Counted from the stretch's first letter, positions 17,597 through 26,550 are shown. The stretch is 64,000 bases of DNA from DTYU01 sp040757355 (GCA_040757355.1 JBFLWY010000006.1:23913-87912); one strand, 5' to 3'. A program made the numbers and translations. The notes: a model not told the origin generated them from the sequence alone.

Positions 17597-18820
17597 ATGT
17601 TGGTTGTACAAAAGTATGGCGGGAGTTCAGTGGCCGATCCGTCGCGGATCAAGCGGGTCGCCTCGCGGGTTTTGCGAACACGCGCGGAGGGAAACGAGGT
17701 CGTAGTTGTTGTCTCGGCCATGGGAGACACCACAGACGACCTGATCGCCCTGGCAAGGCAGGTAACCGGTGATCCGGATAAACGTGAGATGGACCAGCTC
17801 TTAAGCACCGGGGAACAGGTTTCCGTTGCCCTCTTAACAATGGCCCTGCACGAAATGGGAGCAGAGGCGATTTCCCTCACCGGACAACAGGCGGGGATCG
17901 CCACCGACGGCGTTTATGGGAAGGCGGCGATAACAGGTGTTGATACCGAACGGCTGCGGAAAGAGCTTGCCGCCGGTAAGACAATAGTTGTGGCAGGGTT
18001 TCAAGGGATGGCACCGAACGGGGATGTTACCACTTTAGGCAGGGGAGGATCGGACACTACGGCAGTGGCGCTTGCCGTAGCGCTCAGGGCAGACCGGTGC
18101 GAGATTTTTACTGATGTTGATGGGGTTTACACAGCAGATCCGCGGGTGGTACCGGATGCCCGAAAACTGCGGGCGATTTCTTACGACGAGATGCTGGAAC
18201 TTGCGAGTTTGGGCGCAGTGGTACTACACCCGCGGTCGGTGGAGTTGGCTAAGCTTTATGGCATGCCGCTGGTAGTCAGGTCGAGTTTTAACGATAAACC
18301 GGGAACGTTAGTGAGGGAGGATTCAGTTATGGAACGGACATATATGGTGAGCGGAGTGGCGCATGACCTGAACGTCGCTAAAGTGGGGCTTTTTGACGTA
18401 TTGGACCAGCCGGGAATAGCTTTCCGCCTCTTCGCCGCACTTGCAGCAGAGCAAATTAATGTAGATATGATCATCCAGGGTGCTACCCGGAACGGGCAAA
18501 ACGATATCGCCTTTACGGTAAACAGGGACGATCTGAAGAAGGCACTGGCAGCGGTGGAAGTGATAAAGGACACCGTGGGCGCAAAAGGATATACGTACGA
18601 CGACCGCGTAGGAAAGGTTTCAATCGTAGGGGCGGGCATGGTGACACGACCCGGTGTTGCTGCGGCTATGTTCGAAGCACTTGCCGCTGAGGGTATTAAC
18701 ATTGAAATGATCAGCACTTCGGAAATAAAGGTTTCCTGTGTGATAAAGGAAACGGATGTGGCGCGGGCCGTTCAGGCGCTGCACAAACGATTCGGGTTGG
18801 ACGCATTGAGTGAAGAATGA
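17597..18820 (+). CDS. lysC: Aspartate kinase (class II, with two ACT domains)
   Basis: 407 aa. KYGGSSV near residue 6 binds ATP/aspartate, STGEQVSVALL lies near 74, and GRGGSDTTAVALA near 152. Two ACT domains fill the last ~145 residues for allosteric control. This is the lysine- or threonine-sensitive DapG/LysC type, catalysing the first step of the aspartate pathway. The ATG at 17597 gives the family's standard MLVVQKYGG start behind GGGGTGGGGAGAGA. The 80-bp gap after thrB contains no terminator, so it is probably one operon. A terminator follows at 18829. Confidence 0.95.
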   Translation: MLVVQKYGGSSVADPSRIKRVASRVLRTRAEGNEVVVVVSAMGDTTDDLIALARQVTGDPDKREMDQLLSTGEQVSVALLTMALHEMGAEAISLTGQQAGIATDGVYGKAAITGVDTERLRKELAAGKTIVVAGFQGMAPNGDVTTLGRGGSDTTAVALAVALRADRCEIFTDVDGVYTADPRVVPDARKLRAISYDEMLELASLGAVVLHPRSVELAKLYGMPLVVRSSFNDKPGTLVREDSVMERTYMVSGVAHDLNVAKVGLFDVLDQPGIAFRLFAALAAEQINVDMIIQGATRNGQNDIAFTVNRDDLKKALAAVEVIKDTVGAKGYTYDDRVGKVSIVGAGMVTRPGVAAAMFEALAAEGINIEMISTSEIKVSCVIKETDVARAVQALHKRFGLDALSEE

Positions 18821-18828
18821 ACAAATGT

Positions 18829-18854
18829 CACCGGGGTTATCCCCGGTTTTTTTA
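18829..18854 (+). terminator. Rho-independent terminator after lysC
   Basis: ACCGGGG-TTAT-CCCCGGT followed by TTTTTTT: a textbook terminator 10 bp after the lysC stop. Confidence 0.9.
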
Positions 18855-18915
18855 TGCTCGGTGTCAACAGATTTAAGACCGTGGTGTTTTTATTATAAAG
18901 AGAGAGCGGGGCGCG

Positions 18916-19428
18916 TTGGTGAGCCGCACTGGTGCGGACGAAAAAGAGGCGGCTTTTCGCGAGATATTCGATAAACATTACCCGGAACTGTGCCGCCGGC
19001 TGCTGCCGTATTTGGGCGATCAGACCACTGTGGAGGATGTGGTTCAAGAGGCTTTTGTCCGTCTGTACTTCAGACCGCCCGCACGCCAGGATAACATTCC
19101 CGGCTGGCTTTTCCGTGTAGCGGTTAACCTTGCGTACAATCACGTTCGGACCGAGGAGAGACGCCGGAAACGTGAATACAGGGTCTTCAGGGAGACATTG
19201 GGGACAGGGGAGGATGAGGTTTTGCGGCGGGAGGATATCACACAGGTGCGGGAAACGCTTGCCCGGCTGGCGCCGCGAGACCGCTTCTGCCTTTTGCTGC
19301 GATTTCAGGGCTACGGTTACGCTGAGATCGCGGCGGTCTTGCAGGTTGAAACGAGTTCTGTCGGGACAATTCTTGCCCGTGCCCGAGAACGTTTCCGGCG
19401 GGAATACAGCGGTTTCGGGAAAAGGTGA
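18916..19428 (+). CDS. ECF-type RNA polymerase sigma factor
   Basis: 170 aa. Region 2 spans about 18-80, with YPELCRRLLPYLGDQTTVEDVVQEAFVRLY and the -10-recognising PGWLFRVAVNLAYNHVR. Region 4 (about 115-165) has LAPRDRFCLLLRFQGYGYAEIAAVL and a recognition helix. It directs RNA polymerase to stress or envelope promoters. TTG 18916 and GTG 18919 are equally plausible starts. A zinc-finger anti-sigma gene overlaps its stop by four bases, indicating a co-regulated sigma/anti-sigma pair. Confidence 0.88.
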   Translation: MVSRTGADEKEAAFREIFDKHYPELCRRLLPYLGDQTTVEDVVQEAFVRLYFRPPARQDNIPGWLFRVAVNLAYNHVRTEERRRKREYRVFRETLGTGEDEVLRREDITQVRETLARLAPRDRFCLLLRFQGYGYAEIAAVLQVETSSVGTILARARERFRREYSGFGKR

Positions 19429-20369
19429 ACGATATGTGTTACGACCGGGGAGTACTGCAGGCGTTTCTTGACAACGAGCTTCCGGCGAACCGGATGGATG
19501 CCGTGAGCGAGCATCTTTCCGGGTGTGCGGCATGCCGGAGGGTGCTTCATGAGCTTGAAAGTAACGCAGAATACGTAAATGCGGCAATAGAATCTTACAC
19601 CGAGGGACTTGTTTTCGATAACAGTGCGGAGAGAGCATGGGAGCAGTTCAGCGTCAAACGGTACCGGCGCCGTTGGTGGAGTGTTGTTGTGAATACTTTG
19701 GGGAGCAGGCGGATGGCGATGGTTGCCGTTGCCGCGTCATTAATTGCGGTATTCGTTATGGGCTCTATTATAATCGGTCCGAACCTGCAGAAGGAGACGG
19801 CAAACGTGGAAGCCACGCGGGTGGAAAAGCAGGCTGCAAGACAGGCGCCGGGCGAAAAAGACGACCATGAAGCAGGTACGCTGTCTGCAGAACCCACGGT
19901 GGAAGTCGGGAAGGCGCCGGAAGGGACCGGGGCCGTACGGAGTGCGGTCCCCAGCGAAACACGGGATGGTCAAACCGGAGGGGTTCCTGCAGCGCCGAAA
20001 GCGATGTGGTGCGCCGAGTCTGCGCATATCCCGATAGACCCCTCCACCGTCAGCGATGTTTCTTATAGTGTGGCGGGTGGAGAACCGGTGCCGGTGACTG
20101 GTGAAGAGAAGGAACAACTGGTTACCTGGTTTAATAAGGGGGCCGCCACCGGGCCTAGTCTGCAAGCTGCGGAGAGGGAAACGGATAAGACCGGTCCGGT
20201 ACTGAGCTTTACCTTAGCGGACAGCACGGTGATTACAGTCGTCTACTTGAACCCGGAAGAGGTATCGGTAAAACGGCCGGAAGGTGTTTATTCAATCCGT
20301 GCTCCGGAGCTGTCTTTATTCTTGCACCTGAAGGGGGGTGAAGCGATTGACGGAATTGCTGACAGGTAA
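19425..20369 (+). CDS. Zinc-finger anti-sigma factor, membrane-anchored
   Basis: 314 aa. The N-terminal zf-HC2 (ZAS) domain is explicit: Cys5, His30, Cys34 and Cys37 in the HLSGCAAC arrangement. It would bind and hold the upstream ECF sigma factor. A single membrane helix (about 98-117) is followed by an external, low-complexity linker and a C-terminal domain of unknown type (about 215-310). The GTG start overlaps the sigma-factor stop. The external part presumably senses the signal (inference). Confidence 0.85.
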   Translation: MNDMCYDRGVLQAFLDNELPANRMDAVSEHLSGCAACRRVLHELESNAEYVNAAIESYTEGLVFDNSAERAWEQFSVKRYRRRWWSVVVNTLGSRRMAMVAVAASLIAVFVMGSIIIGPNLQKETANVEATRVEKQAARQAPGEKDDHEAGTLSAEPTVEVGKAPEGTGAVRSAVPSETRDGQTGGVPAAPKAMWCAESAHIPIDPSTVSDVSYSVAGGEPVPVTGEEKEQLVTWFNKGAATGPSLQAAERETDKTGPVLSFTLADSTVITVVYLNPEEVSVKRPEGVYSIRAPELSLFLHLKGGEAIDGIADR

Positions 20370-21096
20370 AAGGTTTTGGGTACTGGTACTGGTGATCGGC
20401 TGCCTGTTATGTATTTACACTTTCTACGGAATGACAGCCTTTTCGCAGCAATCAGTAAACGCACAAGCGGCGGCCGCGCAGGAGGATTCGACGGTTACGG
20501 TCTGGGGCCAAGGGGAGGTGAAGGCCTCACCTGATTCGGCACAGGTTAATATCGGGGTGATTACACAGGCGAAGAGTGCGAAGGACGCTCAATCTCAGAA
20601 TAACCGTATATCAAACGGTGTTATTGCCGCTGTCAAGGACCAGGGCATTCCTAAGGAAGACATCCAGACCAGGGAGTTTTGCATCTGGCCGCAGCACGAT
20701 GAAAAGGGCAGAAACATAACCGGGTACCAGGTTAATCACACCCTGTCAATCCGGGTAGTCGGGACGGATAAAGTCGGCCCGGTGATCGACACGGCTGTAG
20801 CGGCCGGAGCCAACCACATTTACGGAATTTCGTTTGAACGGGAAGATCGGGCGGGTTTAAAACAGGAGGCGCTTAAAAAGGCGGTAACGGACGCACGGGA
20901 GCGGGCGGATGCCCTGGCGAAGACGGCAGGTAAAAAGGTTGTACGGGTAGTCTCTATTAAAGAGGCCGGCACTGACGATTCCCCTCCGGTCTACAAAAGG
21001 ATGGCTATCGAAGCAGGCGGCGCGGGTGCGCCGGTTGAACCCGGTCAGCTTACTGTAACGGCTTCGGTTGAAGTGGTATTCGAGATCGGCGGATAG
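20347..21096 (+). CDS. SIMPL-domain (DUF541) secreted/membrane-anchored protein
   Basis: 249 aa from the TTG at 20347, eight bases after AAGGGGGG; a GTG nine bases upstream overlaps that site. An N-terminal signal anchor (about 10-30) is followed by a SIMPL domain: TVTVWGQGEVKASPDSAQVNIGV, a long helical SKAQ region, and RADALAKTAGKKVVRVVSI near 180. SIMPL proteins form oligomeric periplasmic or outer-face assemblies of poorly defined function. It overlaps the anti-sigma gene by 23 bases, so it is probably part of the same envelope-stress operon. Confidence 0.85.
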   Translation: MTELLTGKRFWVLVLVIGCLLCIYTFYGMTAFSQQSVNAQAAAAQEDSTVTVWGQGEVKASPDSAQVNIGVITQAKSAKDAQSQNNRISNGVIAAVKDQGIPKEDIQTREFCIWPQHDEKGRNITGYQVNHTLSIRVVGTDKVGPVIDTAVAAGANHIYGISFEREDRAGLKQEALKKAVTDARERADALAKTAGKKVVRVVSIKEAGTDDSPPVYKRMAIEAGGAGAPVEPGQLTVTASVEVVFEIGG

Positions 21097-21119
21097 GGTG
21101 TTCTGTAAGGTTGTAATCT

Positions 21120-21156
21120 GCGAGCTGTTCCTGGGAACGGCTCGCTTTAAGTTTTG
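21120..21156 (+). terminator. Terminator of the ECF operon
   Basis: GCGAGCTGTTCC-TG-GGAACGGCTCGC stem followed by TTTAAGTTTT. Confidence 0.7.
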
Positions 21157-21201
21157 AAAACGAAAGCGGTTTGCATGCTTCACATAAGAAACCAGAGCGG
21201 G

Positions 21202-21405
21202 TTAAACGGCGATGTCCGGTTGCTGTACTGTTCCGGCAATACCGTCTTCGTTTAGATAAATTCCGAAACGGTTCAACTGGCCTGTAAGCAGGTTATCAAA
21301 GCCCTTGAGGCTAAAGGTTGTATTAAGGTTCCCCAGGTAGATCGCGCCGATCCTTTTTTTTGCCTGTATTATCGGATACGCATAGAAGAATGGGAATCTA
21401 TTTAT
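21202..21405 (-). pseudogene. Start-less coding fragment, GAF-like
   Basis: A minus-strand frame ending at 21202 reads convincingly as protein for about 67 codons: FFYAYPIIQAKKRIGAIYLG, then NLNTTFSLKGFDNLLTGQLN and so on, resembling the second half of a GAF domain. It has no ATG, GTG or TTG start with a ribosome site, and its upstream part overlaps the 3' end of the lytic transglycosylase in another frame. Probably the stranded C-terminal end of a lost gene, or the product of a frameshift or deletion. The domain name is tentative. Confidence 0.45.
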
Positions 21406-21961
21406 GGCCGTTTTTAAGTAAACCGGCCAGTTCGGTGAATAATTTGCCTTTTTGCTCCTGCTTTTTATAACCGGCGTAGGCCGCTGTTAAACTGTAGACC
21501 AGTTCGATGAAGTCCTGTGTATCCCTGGATAGAGGGGCTTCGGTGGAAATGGTGGCTTCTATACCGTTGAAGTAAGCTGTTAGTGCAAGGCGGAGATTTC
21601 CCCTGCTCCGGTCTAACAGCAGTCGTAAATACCGGGCCCCGCCAAAAACACTTTCTATTGGATCGAAGGGGTCGTGGAGTCTCAGCATTCTTGCGATGCC
21701 GGGAGTAAGCTGCATTAACCCCAGTTTACCCCCGGGGGAAACGGCATCCGGCTTCAGTCCCGAGAGGGCTTCACTGATCGCTTTAAGCAATGCCGGCGAG
21801 AGGGCGTACTGGTTCCCGGCAGCCCGGAAAACTGCGTTAAGAGAAATGCCGTTTAGCTGCAGTACGGTCCGATTATCACGCATGTTATCAATAAAGTCTT
21901 TTGGCATAAAGGATCTCGCTGCAACGTCTGGGTTATTCTGCGGCAGTTTTCTGTCGAGCAA
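21398..21961 (-). CDS. Lytic transglycosylase-like protein (SLT domain)
   Basis: 187 aa. The SLT fold is recognisable: SPALLKAISEALSG with the presumed catalytic Glu near residue 67, then AVSPGGKLGLMQLTPGIARML, then GARYLRLLLDRSRGNLRLALTAYFNG. Such enzymes cleave peptidoglycan glycan strands. No signal peptide is visible, so export or sporulation-specific use is unclear. The start is TTG at 21961, preceded by AGGGGGT. It is separate from cotJABC by a terminator. Confidence 0.8.
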   Translation of the reverse strand: MLDRKLPQNNPDVAARSFMPKDFIDNMRDNRTVLQLNGISLNAVFRAAGNQYALSPALLKAISEALSGLKPDAVSPGGKLGLMQLTPGIARMLRLHDPFDPIESVFGGARYLRLLLDRSRGNLRLALTAYFNGIEATISTEAPLSRDTQDFIELVYSLTAAYAGYKKQEQKGKLFTELAGLLKNGHK

Positions 21962-22073
21962 TTGGGTGTTACCCCCTAAAGATGCTGGCCTATGTTGATT
22001 TCTCCGGCTGCCAACAATATCCTTTAGCTTAATTCCTGTTCTTTTGTCGCAACAAGTCGTATGGGAAAATAAT

Positions 22074-22108
22074 GAAAAAAATATAGCCGCTATTCGCGAA
22101 CAGCGGCT
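22074..22108 (-). terminator. Terminator of cotJABC
   Basis: On the minus strand, AGCCGCT-GTTCGCGAAT-AGCGGCT is followed by ATATTTTTTTC. Confidence 0.8.
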
Positions 22109-22134
22109 ACTTACGGGAATTATTCGACAAAGCC

Positions 22135-22707
22135 TTAAAATATTTTTTTGGAATGCAAGTATCCCTGGACATGGTCAAGCGCTTCCCCGAACCGCTGGAA
22201 ATGGACGACTTCCCGCTCACGGAGCCAGCGCAGCGTATCCTTGATTCCAGGATCATCCGTAAGACAGATGAGGTGCTCATAAGTGGCCCGTGCTTTCTGT
22301 TCCGCGGCAAGGTCCTCGTGCAGGTCGGCGACGGGGTCGGCGTGGGCCTGGATGTATGCGGCGGTCCATGGTACGCCGTTGGCATCTGCGGGAAAAAGTG
22401 CTTTATCGTGAAGGGCAAAATGGCTACCGAGGCCCGCACGCTCCAGTTCTTCAGGTGTTGCACCTTGAATCAGCCTGTAGATCATCGTCCCGACTATTTC
22501 CCAGTGAGCCATTTCCTCGGTGCCGATATCGTTTAGAAGCCCCTTTGTACGGGGGGTGGGCATGGTGAACATCTGATTAAGATAACGTACAGCAGCCGAG
22601 AGTTCCGAATCAGGTCCACCGTATTGTGCTGTCAAGAATTTAGCCATCCTGAGGTCCCGGGAGTAAACGCGCACCGGATATTCGAGCTTTTTCTCATAAA
22701 TCCACAT
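22135..22707 (-). CDS. cotJC: Spore coat protein CotJC, manganese-catalase fold
   Basis: 190 aa. The di-manganese four-helix bundle ligands are present: Glu in DSELSAAVRYLNQM, the DIGTEEMAHWEIVG motif (about 61-74), AEQKARATYEHL, and REREVVHFQRFGEAL near 163. CotJC is a coat-assembled manganese catalase homologue made in the mother cell. The ATG at 22707 follows GGGGGTAGGTGTGA. It is the last gene of cotJABC, and its terminator lies at 22074. Confidence 0.95.
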   Translation of the reverse strand: MWIYEKKLEYPVRVYSRDLRMAKFLTAQYGGPDSELSAAVRYLNQMFTMPTPRTKGLLNDIGTEEMAHWEIVGTMIYRLIQGATPEELERAGLGSHFALHDKALFPADANGVPWTAAYIQAHADPVADLHEDLAAEQKARATYEHLICLTDDPGIKDTLRWLREREVVHFQRFGEALDHVQGYLHSKKIF

Positions 22708-22713
22708 TCACAC

Positions 22714-22977
22714 CTACCCCCTTTCGTATTCGATTTCCCATGGCCAGGGCTCGTCTATCCACTTCCAGTAACCTTCGACGGTCTCGTGTCCGTAAGCCGT
22801 CAACGGACCGTACTTTGCGGTATATTCTTTTTTTAGATCCATTAACTCGCAGGCAAGACGGTTGTAGTCGCGCAGTGCCGCCTGATCGTCGGGGTGAGTA
22901 TCAAGAAACAAGGTCAGTTCTATTGCCGCGAATTCGACCGCCTGGATTCTTTTCAATAATTCGTGTTTTTCGTACAA
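22714..22977 (-). CDS. cotJB: Spore coat protein CotJB
   Basis: 87 aa from TTG at 22977, eight bases after GAGGAGG; this is the usual CotJB length, and the longer upstream frame overlaps cotJA. It contains RIQAVEFAAIELTLFLDTHPDDQAAL and the closing YWKWIDEPWPWE typical of CotJB. It is needed for CotJC deposition in the coat in Bacillus (family knowledge). It lies 17 bp after cotJA and 6 bp before cotJC. Confidence 0.93.
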   Translation of the reverse strand: MYEKHELLKRIQAVEFAAIELTLFLDTHPDDQAALRDYNRLACELMDLKKEYTAKYGPLTAYGHETVEGYWKWIDEPWPWEIEYERG

Positions 22978-22994
22978 GTCAATCGCCTCCTCAC

Positions 22995-23213
22995 CTATCG
23001 TCTTTTCCCGTAATAATGCGGGTCGTCCGGGCAGGTGTAAGGACAATATAGTTCCGGCCAGAGGGTACCCTTGTCCAGGGCTTCATCTAGGGAAAACTGC
23101 CTGCCGTATTGCTGGGGCGGTATATAAGCGGTCGATAACCTTAAATCGGGACACGGGTATCCGCTAAATTGGCTTTTTGCTTTTTCACCTTTAGGGGTGA
23201 TCTTAATGTCCAT
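22995..23213 (-). CDS. cotJA: Spore coat associated protein CotJA
   Basis: 72 aa. LSTAYIPPQQYGRQFSLDEALDKGTLWPELYCPY is the CotJA core. It is first in the coat operon. The ATG at 23213 is behind GAGGAGGGA. In Bacillus the operon is driven by sigma E; a candidate here is discussed under the palindrome at 23256. Confidence 0.93.
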   Translation of the reverse strand: MDIKITPKGEKAKSQFSGYPCPDLRLSTAYIPPQQYGRQFSLDEALDKGTLWPELYCPYTCPDDPHYYGKRR

Positions 23214-23255
23214 AGAAAGAATCCCTCCTCAGCGTACCAACCAAGGTTTATCTAA

Positions 23256-23282
23256 CATTATATTCCTATAATGGGAATAATG
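23256..23282. promoter_or_regulatory. Palindrome in the cotJA upstream region
   Basis: CATTATATTCC-TATAATG-GGAATAATG, an imperfect inverted repeat 43 bp before cotJA. Read on the minus strand it also contains GGAATATAATG, which could be a -10 region. Either an operator or part of a mother-cell promoter; not resolvable by eye. Confidence 0.35.
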
Positions 23283-23355
23283 TTCAAAGGCGAAAAGGAT
23301 ACTGATTGTGACAACCTTCTGCAAAATAATACATAATATGGCTGTTCTGGTTATA

Positions 23356-23385
23356 TTGACAAATTTACTATATATATGGTAGTGT
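23356..23385 (+). promoter_or_regulatory. Candidate promoter of the kinase-like gene
   Basis: Perfect TTGACA at 23356, 18 bp, then TAGTGT. The weak -10 lowers confidence. If right, transcription begins after the GTG at 23384, favouring the later start at 23426. Confidence 0.35.
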
Positions 23386-23425
23386 GAAACGAGTGTGTGC
23401 TTTGAAAAATGGGGGATATGAAAAA

Positions 23426-24214
23426 GTGGTTGATAGACCGGAAAAAGGACATGAACATCTACAACAACCCGCGCAGGGCCTTGGTTTACCATCACTCTCA
23501 TTAAGGGATTATGCCGGCTTGGAAGAACAAAGGGCCGCTCTTGCCGTTTTAGGCCACAATATGCGAACTCTCTTGACAAGCATCATCGGTTTTTCCGAAC
23601 TTTTGCTTTTGAAGCATTTAAACGATTACCCGGAAGATACTAAGGAATATCTGAAATACATCCGTGAGGCGGGCTTGAAGCTTGACCGCCTTTTGGAAGT
23701 GGCTGTCGACAGATATATCCAAGTTTTTGTACAGTCGTCAACGAAGGTTACAGTTGAAGAGCTGGTATCAAACTGCAGCAAAAACGTTAGGGATAAAGCC
23801 AGGTCGATGGGAGTGGATTTGGTAGAGGAGGTTTCACCGGAGATAGAGTCGGTTGTAGTTGAAGGTATGTTGCTGGGTGAAACCTTGACAGGTCTTCTAC
23901 TCTTTGCGGTTGCGCGGACTCCGGCGGGGGGTAACGTCGGAATATCAGTTTCCCCATCCGGGGAAGGCGTTCTCTTTACCGTCTGGCATACCTTCTTTTC
24001 CAAATGGCCGTTATACAATCGAGAGCGGATAAGATCGGTTAACGTGAATCCGGAAACCGACCGGGTCTTAGTGCTGGCGCGCGAGTTCAGCAAGATCAAC
24101 GGCGGTCGCTTTTGGGTTGAAGGTACACTTGGAGAATTCAGCAGTTTTTGCTTGTTGTTGCCTAAGGCCGACGAGAAGAAGAAAAAGGACTCTAATGACC
24201 AGACAGTCTTTTGA
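23426..24214 (+). CDS. Degenerate histidine kinase-like protein
   Basis: 262 aa from GTG 23426 (behind GGGGG; GTG 23384 is an alternative without a ribosome site). A HisKA-like helix pair is clear: LGHNMRTLLTSIIGFSELLLL (His near residue 45). The following region aligns in layout with HATPase_c (FAVARTPAGGNVGISVSPSGEGVLFTV, and INGGRFWVEGTLGEFSSFCLLLP at the end). However, the N-box Asn, the DNGxG motif and the GLGL lid are all missing or replaced. It probably cannot bind ATP and may act as a scaffold or phosphatase-like regulator (inference). Confidence 0.6.
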   Translation: MVDRPEKGHEHLQQPAQGLGLPSLSLRDYAGLEEQRAALAVLGHNMRTLLTSIIGFSELLLLKHLNDYPEDTKEYLKYIREAGLKLDRLLEVAVDRYIQVFVQSSTKVTVEELVSNCSKNVRDKARSMGVDLVEEVSPEIESVVVEGMLLGETLTGLLLFAVARTPAGGNVGISVSPSGEGVLFTVWHTFFSKWPLYNRERIRSVNVNPETDRVLVLAREFSKINGGRFWVEGTLGEFSSFCLLLPKADEKKKKDSNDQTVF

Positions 24215-24290
24215 TTTCACCGAGGAAACTGTAAATATTGATCGGCTTTGATAAATAGGCTTCACAACCTGATCTGTCAGTTTTTGGTTT
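24192..24290 (-). pseudogene. C-terminal fragment of a response-regulator receiver domain
   Basis: The minus-strand frame ending at 24192 reads SGCEAYLSKPINIYSFLGEI, then KRLSGH and stop. This is the last alpha/beta unit of a CheY-like receiver, including the conserved Lys-Pro. A stop codon at 24291 precedes it and there is no start. It overlaps the last 23 bp of the kinase-like gene in the opposite direction. Confidence 0.6.
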
Positions 24291-24325
24291 TTAAAAACTA
24301 AAAACGCTTTTAAATCGCGGCTGAG

Positions 24326-24355
24326 TTGACAGCGGCAGTTCATGACTGGTATAAT
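24326..24355 (+). promoter_or_regulatory. Sigma-A promoter for hpt-guaA
   Basis: Perfect TTGACA, 18-bp spacer, perfect TATAAT; 104 bp before hpt. No purine riboswitch fold was recognised in the leader. Confidence 0.75.
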
Positions 24356-24459
24356 AGCGCAAGTTTCGAGAAGTTTTTCCCATCGACCCCGTTGAGTTAC
24401 TTCATTATTTTTCCAACAATGTGATGTAATTATCGAGTGTTTTGGGGTGATAAGAGCTG

Positions 24460-25005
24460 ATGTACCCAGATATTGAACGGGTTCTCCTTACGCGCCAGCA
24501 AATACAGAAGCGGGTTCAGATTCTGGGAGAAAGAATCTCCGCGGATTATCGCGGGAAGGAATTGCTTACGGTTGGTGTTCTGAAAGGGTCGGTGGTTTTT
24601 TTGGCCGACCTTTTGCGTGTACTGACCGTTCCGGTGGAACTGGATTTTATCGCCGTATCCAGTTACGGTTCTTTAAGCGCTTCAACAGGAGTGGTGCGGA
24701 TACTCAAGGATTTGGACAGGACAGTCAGCGGGCGGGAAGTTCTACTGGTAGAAGATATCGTTGATACCGGGTTGACGTTGAAATACATTACAGAGCATCT
24801 ATGGTCCCAGCAGCCGGCAGGCTTCAAAGTCTGCGCGCTTTTGGATAAACCTTCGCGGAGAAAGGTAGAAGTGGGAATAGACTATTTAGGTTTCTCCATA
24901 CCGGATGAATTTGTGGTGGGATACGGTTTAGACTACGCCGGACGGTACAGGAATCTACCGGACATCTGTGTTTTGCAGCGCGAGGTTTATGAAGGCGGGG
25001 AATGA
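24460..25005 (+). CDS. hpt: Hypoxanthine phosphoribosyltransferase
   Basis: 181 aa. The PRPP-binding motif is [13 protein letters not shown] (about 94-106), and [14 protein letters not shown] (about 38-51) is the phosphate-binding loop. [21 protein letters not shown] near the C terminus is the HPRT purine-site signature. It salvages hypoxanthine and guanine to IMP and GMP. The start is ATG 24460. GMP synthase begins two bases after its stop, making a purine salvage/GMP operon. Confidence 0.94.
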   Translation: MYPDIERVLLTRQQIQKRVQILGERISADYRGKELLTVGVLKGSVVFLADLLRVLTVPVELDFIAVSSYGSLSASTGVVRILKDLDRTVSGREVLLVEDIVDTGLTLKYITEHLWSQQPAGFKVCALLDKPSRRKVEVGIDYLGFSIPDEFVVGYGLDYAGRYRNLPDICVLQREVYEGGE

Positions 25006-25006
25006 C

Positions 25007-26545
25007 TTGCGGGACCCGACAAAAGAACTGATTGTCATTCTTGATTTCGGTGGACAGTATACGCAACTGATCGCCCGGCGCGTGAGGGAGTGCCGGGTTT
25101 ACTGTGAAATAGTCCCTTATTTCATGCCGCTCGAGGAGATCCGGGCGCGAAAACCCTACGGCATTATCCTTTCGGGTGGACCTTCAAGTGTTTACGAAGA
25201 GAACGCGCCTTCGTTACCCATAGGAGTTTTTGGGCTGGGCGTTCCTGTGCTGGGGATATGTTACGGCATGCAGTTGATGGCGTACCTTTTGGGCGGCAAG
25301 GTGCTCCGGGCGAGTCACCGGGAGTACGGGAGAACGCACGTCGAAATCACGAACCGTGAAGGCCTTTTTAAAGGGTTGGACAGGAAAACATGGTGCTGGA
25401 TGAGTCACGGTGACCGGGTGGATACGGTTCCAAACGGCTTTATGATATCGGCAAGTACCGATTCAGCCCCCGTTGCTGCAATGGAAGATAATATCCGTAA
25501 GCTTTACGGAGTTCAATTCCACCCCGAGGTTGTTCACACACCGGAAGGCAAAAAAATCTTGAAGAATTTTCTCTATGATATTTGCGGGTGCAGCGGCAAC
25601 TGGACAATGGGTTCTTTTTTAGAGGTGGCGACAGCGGGAGTACGGCAGGCAATCGGTAACGGCCGGGCGGTCTGTGCACTGAGCGGCGGCGTGGACTCTT
25701 CGGTGGCGGCGGTACTGGTTCACCGGGCAATCGGAGACAAACTGACATGTGTTTTTGTAAACCACGGGCTGTTGCGGAAGGGTGAGCCTGAATCTGTTAG
25801 AGAGGCTTTCGAGCGTCTCGGGATCAAGTTGGTATACATAAACGCCAAAGAGCGTTTTTTAAGAAAGCTTGAGGGAGTAGCTGACCCCGAGGCTAAGCGA
25901 AAAATAATCGGCGGAGAGTTCATCCGGGTCTTCGAAGAAGAGGCGAGTAAAAAAGGCGCAGTAGAATTTCTCGTGCAGGGAACACTTTACCCGGACGTTA
26001 TCGAAAGCGGGACGGCCACCGCAGCCCGGATCAAATCGCACCATAACGTAGGCGGGTTGCCCGAAGATATGCGGTTGAAACTGATTGAACCGCTCCGGTT
26101 GCTTTTCAAGGATGAGGTCCGTGAACTCGGCAGGGAACTAGGCCTGCCGGACGAGATCGTTTGGCGGCAGCCCTTCCCCGGGCCGGGGCTGGCGGTTCGG
26201 ATTTTGGGGCCGGTAACGGAAGAGAAGCTCGACATCTTAAGACAAGCCGACGCTGTTGTAACAGCGGAGATTAAAAAGGCCGGACTTGACCGCAGCGTCT
26301 GGCAGTACTTTGCGGTTCTTCCGGATATCCGCAGCGTAGGTGTGATGGGAGACGCCCGCACTTACGCTCATACCATTATCGTGCGGGCGGTGGAAAGCCA
26401 GGACGGGATGACCGCAGACTGGGCGCGTTTGCCGCACGACTTGCTGGAAACGATAGCCGCCCGGATCGTGCGGGAAGTACCGGAGGTAAACCGGGTGGTT
26501 TACGACATCACCTCTAAACCTCCGGCAACAATTGAGTGGGAGTAA
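25007..26545 (+). CDS. guaA: GMP synthase (glutamine-hydrolysing)
   Basis: 512 aa from TTG 25007 behind AAGGCGGGG; ATG 24989 inside hpt is an alternative. The N-terminal class I amidotransferase has the catalytic Cys in GICYGMQ (near 83) and His/Glu in FHPEV (near 170). The PP-loop is [10 protein letters not shown] (near 227), and the C-terminal dimerisation domain ends [16 protein letters not shown], the invariant GuaA tail. It converts XMP to GMP. It directly precedes the tRNA-Cys gene. Confidence 0.95.
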   Translation: MRDPTKELIVILDFGGQYTQLIARRVRECRVYCEIVPYFMPLEEIRARKPYGIILSGGPSSVYEENAPSLPIGVFGLGVPVLGICYGMQLMAYLLGGKVLRASHREYGRTHVEITNREGLFKGLDRKTWCWMSHGDRVDTVPNGFMISASTDSAPVAAMEDNIRKLYGVQFHPEVVHTPEGKKILKNFLYDICGCSGNWTMGSFLEVATAGVRQAIGNGRAVCALSGGVDSSVAAVLVHRAIGDKLTCVFVNHGLLRKGEPESVREAFERLGIKLVYINAKERFLRKLEGVADPEAKRKIIGGEFIRVFEEEASKKGAVEFLVQGTLYPDVIESGTATAARIKSHHNVGGLPEDMRLKLIEPLRLLFKDEVRELGRELGLPDEIVWRQPFPGPGLAVRILGPVTEEKLDILRQADAVVTAEIKKAGLDRSVWQYFAVLPDIRSVGVMGDARTYAHTIIVRAVESQDGMTADWARLPHDLLETIAARIVREVPEVNRVVYDITSKPPATIEWE

Positions 26546-26550
26546 AGATA

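Noticed and set aside
18772..19638. 288-aa antisense ORF over lysC end and the ECF sigma gene
   Set aside because: It overlaps two well-supported genes on the opposite strand and lacks recognisable motifs; a GC-driven shadow frame.
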